Part shown: piece after piece, positions 52,548 to 60,631 of the stretch
Layout: each line of letters starts with the position of its first letter
How positions within the stretch are numbered: position 1 is the first letter of the stretch
Origin: Clostridiales bacterium
GTDB lineage: Bacteria > Bacillota > Clostridia > Christensenellales > Christensenellaceae
Direction of reading: 5' to 3'
NCBI GenBank assembly: GCA_015056045.1
Contig: SVGZ01000006.1
Span: forward strand, 1 to 64,000
DNA length: 64,000 nt
Program-made: the position numbers and the translations under genes
The notes under the pieces: model-generated
Told to the model about the DNA's origin: nothing
Databases searched by the model: none
Seen by the model: the letters and a program-made list of their open reading frames with translations, nothing else

Positions 52548-53285
52548 ATGGAATATCTTCGTCGGGAAATAAAAGAATTCGCGGTTCTTATGCGCAGTGT
52601 TCCTGCAACTGTCGTGACATTGTTTGTCGTGAGCGTTATTTCAATGAACCTCCTTGCCAACAAAACCCTTGTGCAGACGGAGTTTATCGCCCTTGATGGC
52701 GGTATGCTTATCTCATGGCTTTCCTTTATGTGCATGGATGTGCTGACAAAGCATTTCGGTCCAAAAGCATCCAACAGTATTTCCGTTCTTGCTGCAGCGA
52801 TCAACCTGATGTGCTGCGTGATCTATGCGATCGCAGGCAGCATTCCTTCGACCGCGGCAGATTATACAGAGTTTGACCGCATCTTAAACGGAACCTGGTT
52901 CATTCTGCTCAGCAGTACGGCAGCATTCCTGCTTTCCGCCTGTATCAACAACGGCGTCAACTGGCTTTTGGGCAAGCTCTTAGCAAGCAATAAAAACGAA
53001 AAAAGGGTTTTTCTTATCCGCACCTATGTTTCCACGATGCTCGGGCAGTTCATGGATAATTTTATTTTTTCCATTTTGGTGTTTATGTTCTTTGCGCCGA
53101 GGTATTGGGATGGTTTTTCGTGGACGCTCCTGCAATGTACAAGCTGTGCCTTAACGGGCGCTTTGGCAGAGCTTTTGATGGAAATTCTGTTTTCGCCTTA
53201 TGCCTATCGTGTTGTTAAGCGATGGGAAAAGGATGAAGTCGGCAGAGAGTATTTCGCTTTTACTAAAAAAGGAGAAAAGATTTGA
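52548..53285 (+). CDS. VUT family membrane protein, queuosine-precursor-transporter-like
   Basis: Integral membrane protein of 245 residues with six predicted helices. SMNLLANKTLVQTEF, ALDGGMLISWLSFMCMDVLTKHFGPKA near residues 50-75 and STMLGQFMDNFIFS near residue 165 are characteristic of the VUT/YhhQ family. Characterised members import queuosine precursors, so a link to queA and tgt, 10 kb downstream, is possible; other members may carry other substrates. Two ATGs are adjacent; 52548 has AAAGGAGG at better spacing than 52545. The ORF-track version beginning in pyrB is too long. Followed with overlap by an SDR gene. Confidence 0.85.
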   Translation: MEYLRREIKEFAVLMRSVPATVVTLFVVSVISMNLLANKTLVQTEFIALDGGMLISWLSFMCMDVLTKHFGPKASNSISVLAAAINLMCCVIYAIAGSIPSTAADYTEFDRILNGTWFILLSSTAAFLLSACINNGVNWLLGKLLASNKNEKRVFLIRTYVSTMLGQFMDNFIFSILVFMFFAPRYWDGFSWTLLQCTSCALTGALAELLMEILFSPYAYRVVKRWEKDEVGREYFAFTKKGEKI

Positions 53286-53935
53286 ATATACTGGTAACAG
53301 GAAGCGCACAGGGCATCGGCAAAGCGATCGCAGAGCTTTTTTTAAGAGAAGGGCATACGGTTTTCGGTATCGACAGAAACGAAGCCTCGATCTGCCATGA
53401 AAACTATCAGCATTTTGTTCTTGATGTCCGAGAGATCGAAAAAATGCCGGAAATTCCGCCGGTCCATATTCTGATCAATAATGCCGGTACACAGAACGAA
53501 GATGATATTGCGATCAACTTAAACGCTTTGATCGATGTGACGGAAAAATACGGCATCCATGAAAATATTTTTTCCGTTCTCAATATCGGTTCGGCAAGCG
53601 GTCATACCGGTGCGGAGTTCCCCTTATACAGCGCAAGCAAAGGCGGTGTCATCGCCTATACAAAGAATGTTGCCATGCGCATTGCTAAATTTGGCGCAAC
53701 CTGCAACAGCCTTGATCCGGGCGGTGTTTTAACACCTCTTAATGATCCTGTTGTCTATGATCCCGTGCTTTGGGAAGAGATCATGGGCGAAACTCCGCTC
53801 AAGCGATGGGCAACTGCGGAGGAAATTGCGGAATGGGCATATTTCCTTACGGTCAAAAATCGCTTCTGCACGGGGCAGAGCATCATTGTCGATGGCGGCG
53901 AATCGATCAATTATCATTTTGTCTGGAAAGACTGA
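53282..53935 (+). CDS. SDR family oxidoreductase
   Basis: Short-chain dehydrogenase of 217 residues. The cofactor loop is VTGSAQGIGKAIAE, followed by ILINNAGTQN, the catalytic Ser in NIGSASGHTG and YSASKGG. The C-terminus VKNRFCTGQSIIVDGGESI is standard. The substrate is unknown. The start is TTG 53282 after AAAGGAG, overlapping the VUT stop by 4 bp, so the two genes are coupled. The residues between DVREIEKMPEI and the NNAG loop are shorter than in most SDRs, which explains the small size. Confidence 0.9.
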   Translation: MNILVTGSAQGIGKAIAELFLREGHTVFGIDRNEASICHENYQHFVLDVREIEKMPEIPPVHILINNAGTQNEDDIAINLNALIDVTEKYGIHENIFSVLNIGSASGHTGAEFPLYSASKGGVIAYTKNVAMRIAKFGATCNSLDPGGVLTPLNDPVVYDPVLWEEIMGETPLKRWATAEEIAEWAYFLTVKNRFCTGQSIIVDGGESINYHFVWKD

Positions 53936-53953
53936 AAAAAGCATAATAAAAGA

Positions 53954-53984
53954 CACTTTCAGAGAGATTTGAAAGTGCCTTTTT
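53954..53984 (+). terminator. Terminator after the VUT-SDR pair
   Basis: CACTTTCA, loop of eight bases, TGAAAGTG then CC and TTTTT. Confidence 0.75.
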
Positions 53985-53986
53985 GT

Positions 53987-54751
53987 TTATGCGGTTTTAT
54001 TTGCCGAAACGATGGAGTAGGCAAAGTGATCGTTTGGCTGCGGAACAAGCTTCATTTCATAGACCGATAAGATCTCGTCCTCAGCGCTGCAATGGTAAAC
54101 GGTCAGCATGACCGAACCGTCGTCATTTTCCGTAAAGCTTTCGATCTCTGTATAATTGCTGCCAAGCTCGCTGCTTTTCATCGTGTAGCTGTCGTCTTGG
54201 CGCAAAATCAAGCCGAAAGCTTCGGGAATTACGGGCAGTTCAGAAAGATTATGGAAAAGGGCAAAACAAAAGCTTTCCATCAATTCGCCCGAAACGGTGA
54301 TCATACCGCCTTCAAAATCGGTTTCAAATTCACAACCCCAATAGGATGCCACGGAAAAAAGTGCTTCCCAAACATAGGTGTTTTCCGAAGAATAGGTCTT
54401 GCCGGTGCGTTCGTTTGTGCGGATGATGCTGTCCAAAACGGGTATCATTGCCGAAAGCTTTTCTTCGCTTGTTTGTTCAACCGGTGTGATCGTTGCCTGG
54501 GGTTCCATTTGGATAAATGTCGGGCTCGGTGTAGCTATGGGTGTTTCTGTGGGCAAAACTTCTTCTGTTTCCGCTGTTTCTTCCGTCGGAGTTGGTTCGG
54601 GTAAATCTTCGCTTTCTATCGGCTCAAAGGAAACCTCGGGTGTTCCGGTAAAAGCTTCGCTGGCTTCCTCTTCATAAAGCTCGAGGATCTTGCAGCCGCT
54701 TGCAGTAAACAAAAAGACAAGAGCAAGCAGGAAAGAAAGAATCTTTTTCAT
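53987..54751 (-). CDS. Predicted lipoprotein with Pro/Thr/Glu-rich linker
   Basis: Not recognised; 254 residues. MKKILSFLLALVFLFTASGC is a signal peptide with a clear lipobox (ASGC). About 80 residues of Pro, Thr and Glu-rich linker follow, then a C-terminal globular domain (from about residue 95) with no known motif. The linker style is shared with the HtrA-like protease at 30.4 kb. It lies 9 bp after the NUDIX gene on the minus strand, so they are probably cotranscribed, although a functional link is not evident. Confidence 0.78.
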   Translation of the reverse strand: MKKILSFLLALVFLFTASGCKILELYEEEASEAFTGTPEVSFEPIESEDLPEPTPTEETAETEEVLPTETPIATPSPTFIQMEPQATITPVEQTSEEKLSAMIPVLDSIIRTNERTGKTYSSENTYVWEALFSVASYWGCEFETDFEGGMITVSGELMESFCFALFHNLSELPVIPEAFGLILRQDDSYTMKSSELGSNYTEIESFTENDDGSVMLTVYHCSAEDEILSVYEMKLVPQPNDHFAYSIVSANKTA

Positions 54752-54760
54752 CGTATCACC

Positions 54761-55216
54761 TCAGCATTCGTGTTTGGCATAAACGAGCGTATCGCCTTCA
54801 TAAACGAGTTTCAGCGAGAAAAAAGGCGCATCTTCTGCCAAAAGCTTTAAGAAAATTTTATCGCCTTCCCAGATCGGGAGTTTGGTCACATCTTCCTTGT
54901 TTACCCAAACGAGTTCGCCTTCATCGCAATCGGTCATCGTGCCGGAAAATTCGTCTGCGGTAAAAAGGTGCATATATTCAGCCTCAGGCCATGCATCCGA
55001 AATAAAGGTAACGATGCCGCGGAAATGCAGTTTCTCAAGATCAAGACCTGTTTCTTCCTTTGCTTCGCGGAGGACACATTCATAAGGGCTTTCATTCTTT
55101 TCAAATTTGCCGCCGATGCCGATCCATTTATCGTGATTGAGGTCATTTTTCTTCTTTACCCGATGCAGCATCAGGTATTTGCCGTCTTTTTCAACGTAAC
55201 AAAGCGTTGTATTCAT
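54761..55216 (-). CDS. NUDIX hydrolase, MutT/8-oxo-dGTP diphosphatase-like
   Basis: 151-residue hydrolase with a complete Nudix box: GGKFEKNESPYECVLREAKEE followed by TGL, with all conserved Gly and Glu residues. The N-terminal TTLCYVEKDGKYLMLHRVKKKND is typical of MutT-like enzymes that sanitise 8-oxo-dGTP; other nucleotide substrates are possible. AAGGAGGAATC precedes the ATG. It is the first gene of a minus-strand pair with a lipoprotein and has an extended -10 promoter. Confidence 0.9.
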   Translation of the reverse strand: MNTTLCYVEKDGKYLMLHRVKKKNDLNHDKWIGIGGKFEKNESPYECVLREAKEETGLDLEKLHFRGIVTFISDAWPEAEYMHLFTADEFSGTMTDCDEGELVWVNKEDVTKLPIWEGDKIFLKLLAEDAPFFSLKLVYEGDTLVYAKHEC

Positions 55217-55245
55217 GATTCCTCCTTATGTTCAACTTTAAGACC

Positions 55246-55251
55246 ATTATA
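55246..55251 (-). promoter_or_regulatory. Extended -10 of the NUDIX gene
   Basis: TGCTATAAT on the minus strand, 30 bp before the start codon. No clear -35 box. Confidence 0.5.
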
Positions 55252-55307
55252 GCACAGAATTTTTTCCGAGATGGCACAAATTTATGTCTAAACTGTGACG
55301 AAAACTA

Positions 55308-55316
55308 TGTTATAAT
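55308..55316 (+). promoter_or_regulatory. Extended -10 of the zinc-ribbon small protein gene
   Basis: TGTTATAAT, 29 bp before ATG 55345. No clear -35 box. It is divergent from a similar extended -10 element serving the NUDIX gene. Confidence 0.5.
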
Positions 55317-55344
55317 ATAGTGAAAACTTTTTTGAGGTGAAACA

Positions 55345-55557
55345 ATGCGTTGTGCTTGTCCGAATTGCGGTGTTTATATGGTCCATGCAGAGGATCTGAT
55401 TTCCGGATGTATCTGCCCGAATTGCCGTTCGCGCTGTAATGCCTGCCTGGGAACGGATTCTATTTTAACAAAAGATGATTTAAAACAGCTCGCAGACAGA
55501 CCGTGGTTTGATACGGAACCCCGTGAAGAAGAATATGAGGAAAATTGGGAGGATTAA
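55345..55557 (+). CDS. Small zinc-ribbon-like protein (four CxxC-type knuckles)
   Basis: 70 residues, not recognised. The first 45 residues hold knuckles CACPNC, CICPNC and CNAC, enough Cys for one or two zinc sites; the C-terminal 25 residues are very acidic (PREEEYEENWED). This looks like a small zinc-binding adaptor rather than an enzyme. GAGGTG precedes the ATG. The stop is directly followed by the start of a lipoprotein gene, so the two are cotranslated. Confidence 0.75.
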   Translation: MRCACPNCGVYMVHAEDLISGCICPNCRSRCNACLGTDSILTKDDLKQLADRPWFDTEPREEEYEENWED

Positions 55558-56493
55558 ATGATGAAATTCCTGAAGAAATTTGCCGTATTCTTTATCGTGC
55601 TTGTTCTTTTGAACGGCTGTGGGCAAACAAAGCCCGAAGCAACCGTTCAGCCCGAACAAACCGAAAAAATACAGGAAGAGATCACGGAAGAAAAACTCCC
55701 TGAAGAAGAACCGAGCGAAATGACAGAAGAAAAGCCGCTTTTCTCTTTTATCGAGCTTGAAAATGCGGTTCCCGTTTCCTTTGATATCGACCTTGACGGC
55801 GAAATGGAAAAAGTCGCTTTCTATGAAACGGAAACAGGTGAATTCCCGACTGCCGTAACCGTCGAAGAAACGGACGGCGTGGTCTATGATTTCACAACGG
55901 AATTTCTCTATGAAACCAGAGTCTTTATCGGTAATTTTGATTTTGAGAATCAATATCTTCTTTTCAATGGCGATGTTGCCTCTGCGGATTATGAAAGCTA
56001 TTGCCTGCGCTATGCCGACGGGCAATTTGAAATCTGCGGTATGCAGGAAAATGCCCTCGAAGAAGCAGGATCCGTGTTATATGCCTATATCGACATGATC
56101 AACGAAGACGGTACGATCGTTTTCAAAAAAGCTATGGATTATCTGGGAACATGGATTGCGGAGAGAACTTTCGTGATGAAAGACGGTGCGATCGTGCCTT
56201 GTGAGGGAAGCCTTTGGGAGATCCATGATACGGAAACATACCACAGACCTTCCATCAAAACGATGATCGATATTCCCGTTGTCTATATGGAAAACGGTGT
56301 GGAAAAAGCGGGAAGCCTTGCCGCACAGACGGAAATCTATATCACAGCAGTCACCGATGACGATAAAGTCCTGTTTATAACTGCGATCGACGGGAAAGAA
56401 GGCTGTATTCAGCTTTCAGCGAAGGATTACGAATGGATGATCGAAGGCACCTCCGAATACGATTGCTTTGAATATTTACCTTATGCAGGATAA
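55558..56493 (+). CDS. Predicted lipoprotein, unknown function
   Basis: 311 residues. The signal peptide MMKFLKKFAVFFIVLVLLNGC ends in a lipobox (LNGC), followed by a Glu/Pro-rich linker and a mature domain from about residue 60. FIELENAVPVSFDIDLDGEMEKVAFYE resembles the FG-GAP/dockerin-like DxDxDGxxE calcium-type loop found in beta-propeller or VCBS-like proteins, but only one copy is seen. The second half (after TMIDIPVVYMENG) is beta-rich. GGGAGG precedes the start; the ATG at 55561 is equally possible. Last gene before a terminator. Confidence 0.78.
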   Translation: MMKFLKKFAVFFIVLVLLNGCGQTKPEATVQPEQTEKIQEEITEEKLPEEEPSEMTEEKPLFSFIELENAVPVSFDIDLDGEMEKVAFYETETGEFPTAVTVEETDGVVYDFTTEFLYETRVFIGNFDFENQYLLFNGDVASADYESYCLRYADGQFEICGMQENALEEAGSVLYAYIDMINEDGTIVFKKAMDYLGTWIAERTFVMKDGAIVPCEGSLWEIHDTETYHRPSIKTMIDIPVVYMENGVEKAGSLAAQTEIYITAVTDDDKVLFITAIDGKEGCIQLSAKDYEWMIEGTSEYDCFEYLPYAG

Positions 56494-56500
56494 AAAATGA

Positions 56501-56535
56501 CCCGATGGAGCATAAAACTCTATCGGGTTTTTGTT
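56501..56535 (+). terminator. Rho-independent terminator
   Basis: CCCGATGGAG, loop CATAAAA, CTCTATCGGG with one G-U pair, then TTTTTG. Confidence 0.85.
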
Positions 56536-56537
56536 TG

Positions 56538-56585
56538 TCAAAGATCGTCGGCATCAAAGATCGTCGACATCAAAGATCGTCGACA
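56538..56585. repeat. Three tandem copies of a 16-bp repeat
   Basis: TCAAAGATCGTCGACA three times in a row, the first copy with G in place of A at one position. On the minus strand the unit reads TGTCGACGATCTTTGA. The first unit in that direction forms the last codons and the stop of the 36-residue gene; the other two lie beyond the stop. Confidence 0.95.
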
Positions 56586-56680
56586 TCCTGTACAGGCTTT
56601 TCGTTCGGGTCCTCGGGTTTTCCTGTATAGCTGCCCTGCGGATCGGTTTTCGGCGCATAAAAATCTTTCTCTTTTTTCAT
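56570..56680 (-). CDS. Conserved-looking 36-residue small protein
   Basis: Absent from the ORF track because it is short. The sequence begins MKKEKDFYAPKTDPQGSYTG and ends PVQDVDDL. AAAGGAG lies 6 nt before the ATG. From memory, small Clostridia proteins with the same layout, a PQGSYTG core and a PVQDxDDL end, recur widely without known function. It is hydrophilic and acidic, with no membrane segment. It follows a TIGR04086-type membrane protein by 30 bp and is probably cotranscribed with it. Confidence 0.7.
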   Translation of the reverse strand: MKKEKDFYAPKTDPQGSYTGKPEDPNEKPVQDVDDL

Positions 56681-56710
56681 AAAAACTCCTTTTTTCTTTA
56701 GGATATCCGT

Positions 56711-57139
56711 TTATGCCCGTTTTATTCCTTTCTTTCTCTTTGTTTTTCCGCAGATCAATGCCGTGATAAGCCCGATCGCAGCACCCATCAGAAGGTCCAA
56801 AAAGAGCTTTTTGATATCTCCGAAACAGCCTTCGATCAGCGAAAAACTGAAATAGCCGAGTACGATATATAAAGTTCCGGCTGCAATGCCGCTCGGTATC
56901 ATATCTTCTGCGCTGTTTTTTGCCGCAAGATATGCGGATAAAAAGATCGAAATCATTTTAATTCCCTGATCAACAAGCGATATGATCTCGCCGCCGAGTC
57001 TTGTTTCCTTCAAAATCAGCGCAAAGGCAAGGATCATGGCGATCGTTAAAATCAAGCCGTAGAAAGAAGCTCTGATTGCGGCCATGACCGCATTTTTTCT
57101 TGAATGATTCGAATTTCTGTTATTTTTCTTTTTTGCCAT
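56711..57139 (-). CDS. TIGR04086/YrzE-like small membrane protein
   Basis: 142 residues with four hydrophobic helices between a basic N-terminus (MAKKKNNRNSNHSRKN) and a basic C-terminus (CGKTKRKKGIKRA). The helix pattern, SAYLAAKNSAEDMIPSGIAAGTLYI and LMGAAIGLITALICG, fits the TIGR04086 (YrzE) family of Gram-positive membrane proteins, whose function is unknown. GGAGGAG before ATG 57139 sets the start, 24 codons after the ORF-track one. Encoded just upstream of the 36-residue small protein. Confidence 0.8.
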   Translation of the reverse strand: MAKKKNNRNSNHSRKNAVMAAIRASFYGLILTIAMILAFALILKETRLGGEIISLVDQGIKMISIFLSAYLAAKNSAEDMIPSGIAAGTLYIVLGYFSFSLIEGCFGDIKKLFLDLLMGAAIGLITALICGKTKRKKGIKRA

Positions 57140-57190
57140 CCATATCTCCTCCGATAATTTGTCATGCAGAAGATATATATGCAAACACAT

Positions 57191-57226
57191 AAAAAAATAG
57201 CCTTCCCGCAAAGAGAAGGCTGTTTT
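57191..57226 (-). terminator. Terminator of argG-argH
   Basis: Minus strand: AGCCTTC, loop TCTTTGCGG, GAAGGCT then ATTTTTTT, just after argH. Confidence 0.85.
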
Positions 57227-57230
57227 ACTT

Positions 57231-58607
57231 TTATAAACCGAGGCGTTTTTTCATCAGCTCGATATGCGCTGTGACCTGCTGCTTTGCAGGACCACCGGGG
57301 ATGTTTCGCCTTGAAACGCAGGCTTCAAGGGAAATATTGTCATAAACATCGCTGCCGAAAAGCGGAGAGAATTCCGAAAGCTTTTCTTCGGAAAGATCTG
57401 CAATGGCGAGTCCGTTTGTTTCGCAGTAGAGAACGAGCTTGCCGATGACTTCGTGCGCATCGCGGAAGGGAAGCCCTTTTTTAACGAGGTAATCCGCAGC
57501 GTCCGTTGCATTGGTAAAGCCTCTGCCTGCCTGCATATACAGGGTTTCCTTATTGAAACGCAGGGTAGAGATCATCTTGGTGAAGACCTTGAGGCAGCTT
57601 GCAAGCGTATCTGCGGCGTCAAATACGCATTCCTTGTCTTCCTGCATATCTTTGTTATACGCAAGCGGAAGCCCTTTCATAACGGTCAGGAGCGTTACGA
57701 GGCTGCCGTAAACACGGCCTGTTTTGCCGCGGATAAGTTCTGCCATATCGGGGTTCTTTTTCTGCGGCATAATGGAAGAACCTGTGGAGTAGGCATCATC
57801 CATCGTGACGAATCTGAATTCATTCGTCGACCATAAGATCAGCTCTTCGCAGAAACGGGAAAGATGCATCATCGTGATCGAAGCAGCGGAAAGATATTCA
57901 ATGGCAAAATCACGGTCGGAAACACCGTCCATGCTGTTCATGGTGATGTTTTTGAAACCGAGTTCGCTTGCCGTCATATAGCGGTCAAGCGGGTAAGTCG
58001 TTGCGCAAAGAGCACCCGATCCAAGAGGCATATAGTCTGCACGCTCGAGGCAATCCGCAAAACGTGTGATGTCGCGCCAGAACATCTCTGCATAAGCCAT
58101 CATGTAATGACCGAGGGAAGTCGGCTGAGCTTTCTGCAGGTGCGTATAGGCGGGCATGATCGTCTCAAGGTTGTTTTCCGCAATATGAAGAAGTGCAGAG
58201 ATCAGATCTTTTAAGATGTTCTGTGTTTCTTCGCATTCTTCCTTGACGAACATTTTGAAATCGAGTGCGACCTGATCGTTACGGCTTCTGCCTGTGTGGA
58301 GTTTTTTGCCTGCTTCGCCGATGCGTTCTGTCAGGATCTTTTCCACATTCATGTGAATATCTTCATCATGCGGCGAAAACTCGATATTGCCCATGATCGC
58401 ATCTTCAAGGATCGTCTTTAAGCCTTCGATGATCTTTTCGGAATCTTCTTTGGCAATGATGCCCTGCTGGCCTAACATTCTTGCGTGTGCGATGCTGCCG
58501 GTAATATCCTGAACGGCAAGGCGTGAGTCAAAAGAAATGGAGGAATGGAAGCCTTCTGCAAATTCATCTGTTGTTTTGGTGAATCGGCCTCCCCAAAGTT
58601 TAGCCAT
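57231..58607 (-). CDS. argH: Argininosuccinate lyase
   Basis: Splits argininosuccinate into arginine and fumarate, the last step of arginine synthesis. The 458-residue protein has the superfamily signature GSSIMPQKKNPD near residue 277, the N-terminal LWGGRFTK, HTGRSRNDQVALDF and YTHLQKAQPTS with the catalytic His. Length and motifs are complete. AAAGAGG precedes the ATG. It follows argG by 84 bp containing a hairpin, so both are probably on one transcript. Confidence 0.97.
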   Translation of the reverse strand: MAKLWGGRFTKTTDEFAEGFHSSISFDSRLAVQDITGSIAHARMLGQQGIIAKEDSEKIIEGLKTILEDAIMGNIEFSPHDEDIHMNVEKILTERIGEAGKKLHTGRSRNDQVALDFKMFVKEECEETQNILKDLISALLHIAENNLETIMPAYTHLQKAQPTSLGHYMMAYAEMFWRDITRFADCLERADYMPLGSGALCATTYPLDRYMTASELGFKNITMNSMDGVSDRDFAIEYLSAASITMMHLSRFCEELILWSTNEFRFVTMDDAYSTGSSIMPQKKNPDMAELIRGKTGRVYGSLVTLLTVMKGLPLAYNKDMQEDKECVFDAADTLASCLKVFTKMISTLRFNKETLYMQAGRGFTNATDAADYLVKKGLPFRDAHEVIGKLVLYCETNGLAIADLSEEKLSEFSPLFGSDVYDNISLEACVSRRNIPGGPAKQQVTAHIELMKKRLGL

Positions 58608-58631
58608 AAATACCTCTTTTCTAAAACCGAA

Positions 58632-58660
58632 GGAACCGGTGCCATATTGGCAGGGGTTCC
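58632..58660 (-). other. Intercistronic hairpin between argG and argH
   Basis: Minus strand GGAACC-CC-TGCCA, loop ATA, TGGCA-CC-GGTTCC: 11 pairs around a symmetrical CC/CC internal loop. It is followed only by TTCGGTTTT, so it is at most a weak terminator. It could adjust the argH level or stabilise mRNA. Confidence 0.55.
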
Positions 58661-58691
58661 CTCATAGTCAGTTCAGTTTTTAGCTTGATGC

Positions 58692-59915
58692 TTATTTTGC
58701 ATCCGGATGGTTCTGCTTCATAAGAGCGCGGACTGTCAGCGGGAGAGACATGAGGTTGATGAAACCTTCTGCATCGCTCTGGTTGTAAACAGCGTCTTCG
58801 CCGAATGTAGCGTATTCTTCGTTATAGAGGGAATACGGGCTCTTTAAGCCAACAACTGTGCAGTTGCCTTTATAAAGTTTGATGCGGACTGTACCGGTAA
58901 CGTTCTGCTGTGTGCTGTCTACGAAAGCGGAGAGAGCTTCACGAAGCGGAGAATACCAGAAACCATCATAAACGAGTTCAGCAAATTTGGAAGCAACGCC
59001 TTCTTTATAGTGCATGGTCTGACGATCGAGTGTGATCTGTTCGAGGCCCTGATGCGCTGTGAAGAGGATTCTGCCGCCGGGATTTTCGTAAACACCGCGG
59101 GATTTCATACCGACGAGACGGTTTTCAACCATGTCATCGATGCCAACGCCATTTGCTGCGCCGAGTTCGTTGAGTTTTTCAACAAGGGCAACACTGCCGA
59201 GCTTTTCGCCGTTTATAGCTACCGGAATACCTTTTTCGAAATCGAGTTCGAGGTAGGTAGGTACATCGGGAGCATCTTCGGGAGCTACGCAGATGTGGAG
59301 CATTTCTTTCTTGGGTTCATTCCACGGATCTTCGAGGTCTTCGCCTTCGTGGGAAAGATGCCAGATGTTTGCGTCCATGCTGTAGTTGCTGTTCTTTTTA
59401 ACCGGAACCGGAATACCCATCTTGTTTGCATATTCGAGTTCTTCGTCACGGGATTTGATATCCCATTCACGCCAGGGAGCGATGATGCCGAGATGCGGAG
59501 CAAGAGCATGAACGGTCATTTCGAAACGAACCTGGTCATTGCCTTTGCCTGTTGCGCCGTGAGCGATCGCATCTGCACCTTCTGCGAGGGCGATCTCAAC
59601 GAGTCTCTTTGCGATAACGGGGCGTGCGAAAGATGTGCCTAAAAGGTATTTGCCTTCATACTGTGCGCCGGCTTTGATTGTGGGGAAGATCATATCTTCA
59701 ACGAATTCTTCAACGAGGTCTTCGATGTAAAGCTTGGAAGCGCCTGTCTTTAAAGCTTTTTCTTCAAGACCTTCGAGCTCAGCGCCCTGTCCAACGTTGC
59801 CGCAGACAGCGATTACTTCGCAGTTGTCATAGTTTTCTTTGAGCCACGGAATGATGATGGAAGTATCGAGACCGCCGCTGTAGGCGAGGACGACTTTCTT
59901 ATACTGTTTTTTCAT
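58692..59915 (-). CDS. argG: Argininosuccinate synthase
   Basis: Joins citrulline and aspartate with ATP. The 407-residue protein starts with the PP-loop [18 protein letters not shown] and shows [14 protein letters not shown] near residue 118, which binds citrulline and aspartate, and [20 protein letters not shown] near residue 260. Citrulline formation needs carbamoyl phosphate, which links this pair to carAB, but argF is not in the window. GGAGG precedes the ATG. It has its own promoter, divergent from ruvC. Confidence 0.97.
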   Translation of the reverse strand: MKKQYKKVVLAYSGGLDTSIIIPWLKENYDNCEVIAVCGNVGQGAELEGLEEKALKTGASKLYIEDLVEEFVEDMIFPTIKAGAQYEGKYLLGTSFARPVIAKRLVEIALAEGADAIAHGATGKGNDQVRFEMTVHALAPHLGIIAPWREWDIKSRDEELEYANKMGIPVPVKKNSNYSMDANIWHLSHEGEDLEDPWNEPKKEMLHICVAPEDAPDVPTYLELDFEKGIPVAINGEKLGSVALVEKLNELGAANGVGIDDMVENRLVGMKSRGVYENPGGRILFTAHQGLEQITLDRQTMHYKEGVASKFAELVYDGFWYSPLREALSAFVDSTQQNVTGTVRIKLYKGNCTVVGLKSPYSLYNEEYATFGEDAVYNQSDAEGFINLMSLPLTVRALMKQNHPDAK

Positions 59916-59949
59916 ATATATTCCTCCAAAAGGTTTTTATCCAAGAACT

Positions 59950-59978
59950 AATATACACCCGAATTTATAAATATGCAA
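59950..59978 (-). promoter_or_regulatory. Predicted promoter of argG-argH
   Basis: Minus strand: TTGCAT, exactly 17 bp, TATATT. The spacer and -35 region read TTGCATATTTATAAATTC, which loosely resembles an arginine-repressor (ARG box) half-site pair, though the spacing is not ideal. Confidence 0.6.
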
Positions 59979-60049
59979 TACCTTTTTATAATTTTTTATA
60001 AATTCTTTTTTCCTTACGGATTTTGGGAAGTTTTCTTTAGTGGCCTTGT

Positions 60050-60078
60050 TTGACTTTGCATATAAAACATACTATACT
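60050..60078 (+). promoter_or_regulatory. Predicted promoter of the ruvCAB-queA-tgt run
   Basis: TTGACT, exactly 17 bp, TATACT, about 50 bp before ruvC. Confidence 0.7.
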
Positions 60079-60130
60079 AAGAATGATATAGTAGAGATAT
60101 TATGCAAAGAAGCGAAAAGCGAGGAATCGT

Positions 60131-60622
60131 ATGGTTATTTTGGGTATCGACCCAGGTCTTGCCATCGTCGGTTACGGCCTGATAAATTATGATAATGTCA
60201 AGATGAAACTGATCGATTACGGTGCGATCTTAACGCCTGCGGGCATGAAGATCCCCGAACGCCTTGATATTATCTATGACAGCATGACGGAGCTGATCAA
60301 AAAATATAAGCCCGATGCCATCGCTTTTGAAGAACTCTTCTTTGCAAAAAACGTAAAAACGGCAATCGCCGTCGCACAGGCAAGAGGTGCAGCCGTTACC
60401 GCTGCGTATAAACAAACGAAGGAATTGTATGAATATACACCGCTGCAGATCAAGCAGGCCATGACCGGTTACGGAAGAGCGGATAAAAACCAGATCCAGC
60501 AGATGGTCAAGCTCCTCCTTGGTTTAAAAGAGATCCCAAAGCCGGATGACGCTGCAGACGCTGTTGCCGTTGCCATGACACACGCACAGAGCCTCCATTT
60601 CGGGCAGGATTTCAGAATGTAA
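60131..60622 (+). CDS. ruvC: Holliday junction resolvase RuvC
   Basis: Endonuclease of 163 residues that cuts Holliday junctions in the RuvABC complex. The acidic active-site residues lie in GIDPGLAIVGYG (Asp), AFEELFFAKN (Glu) and PDDAADAVAVAMTHA (Asp). Length is standard. GCGAGGAATCGT precedes the ATG. It is followed by ruvA after 9 bp, and ruvB, queA and tgt continue in the same direction, a common Clostridia order. Confidence 0.96.
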   Translation: MVILGIDPGLAIVGYGLINYDNVKMKLIDYGAILTPAGMKIPERLDIIYDSMTELIKKYKPDAIAFEELFFAKNVKTAIAVAQARGAAVTAAYKQTKELYEYTPLQIKQAMTGYGRADKNQIQQMVKLLLGLKEIPKPDDAADAVAVAMTHAQSLHFGQDFRM

Positions 60623-60631
60623 GGATCAATT

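Noticed and set aside
56538-56585. CRISPR-like array
   Set aside because: Three directly abutting 16-bp units without spacers; a simple tandem repeat, with no cas genes nearby.
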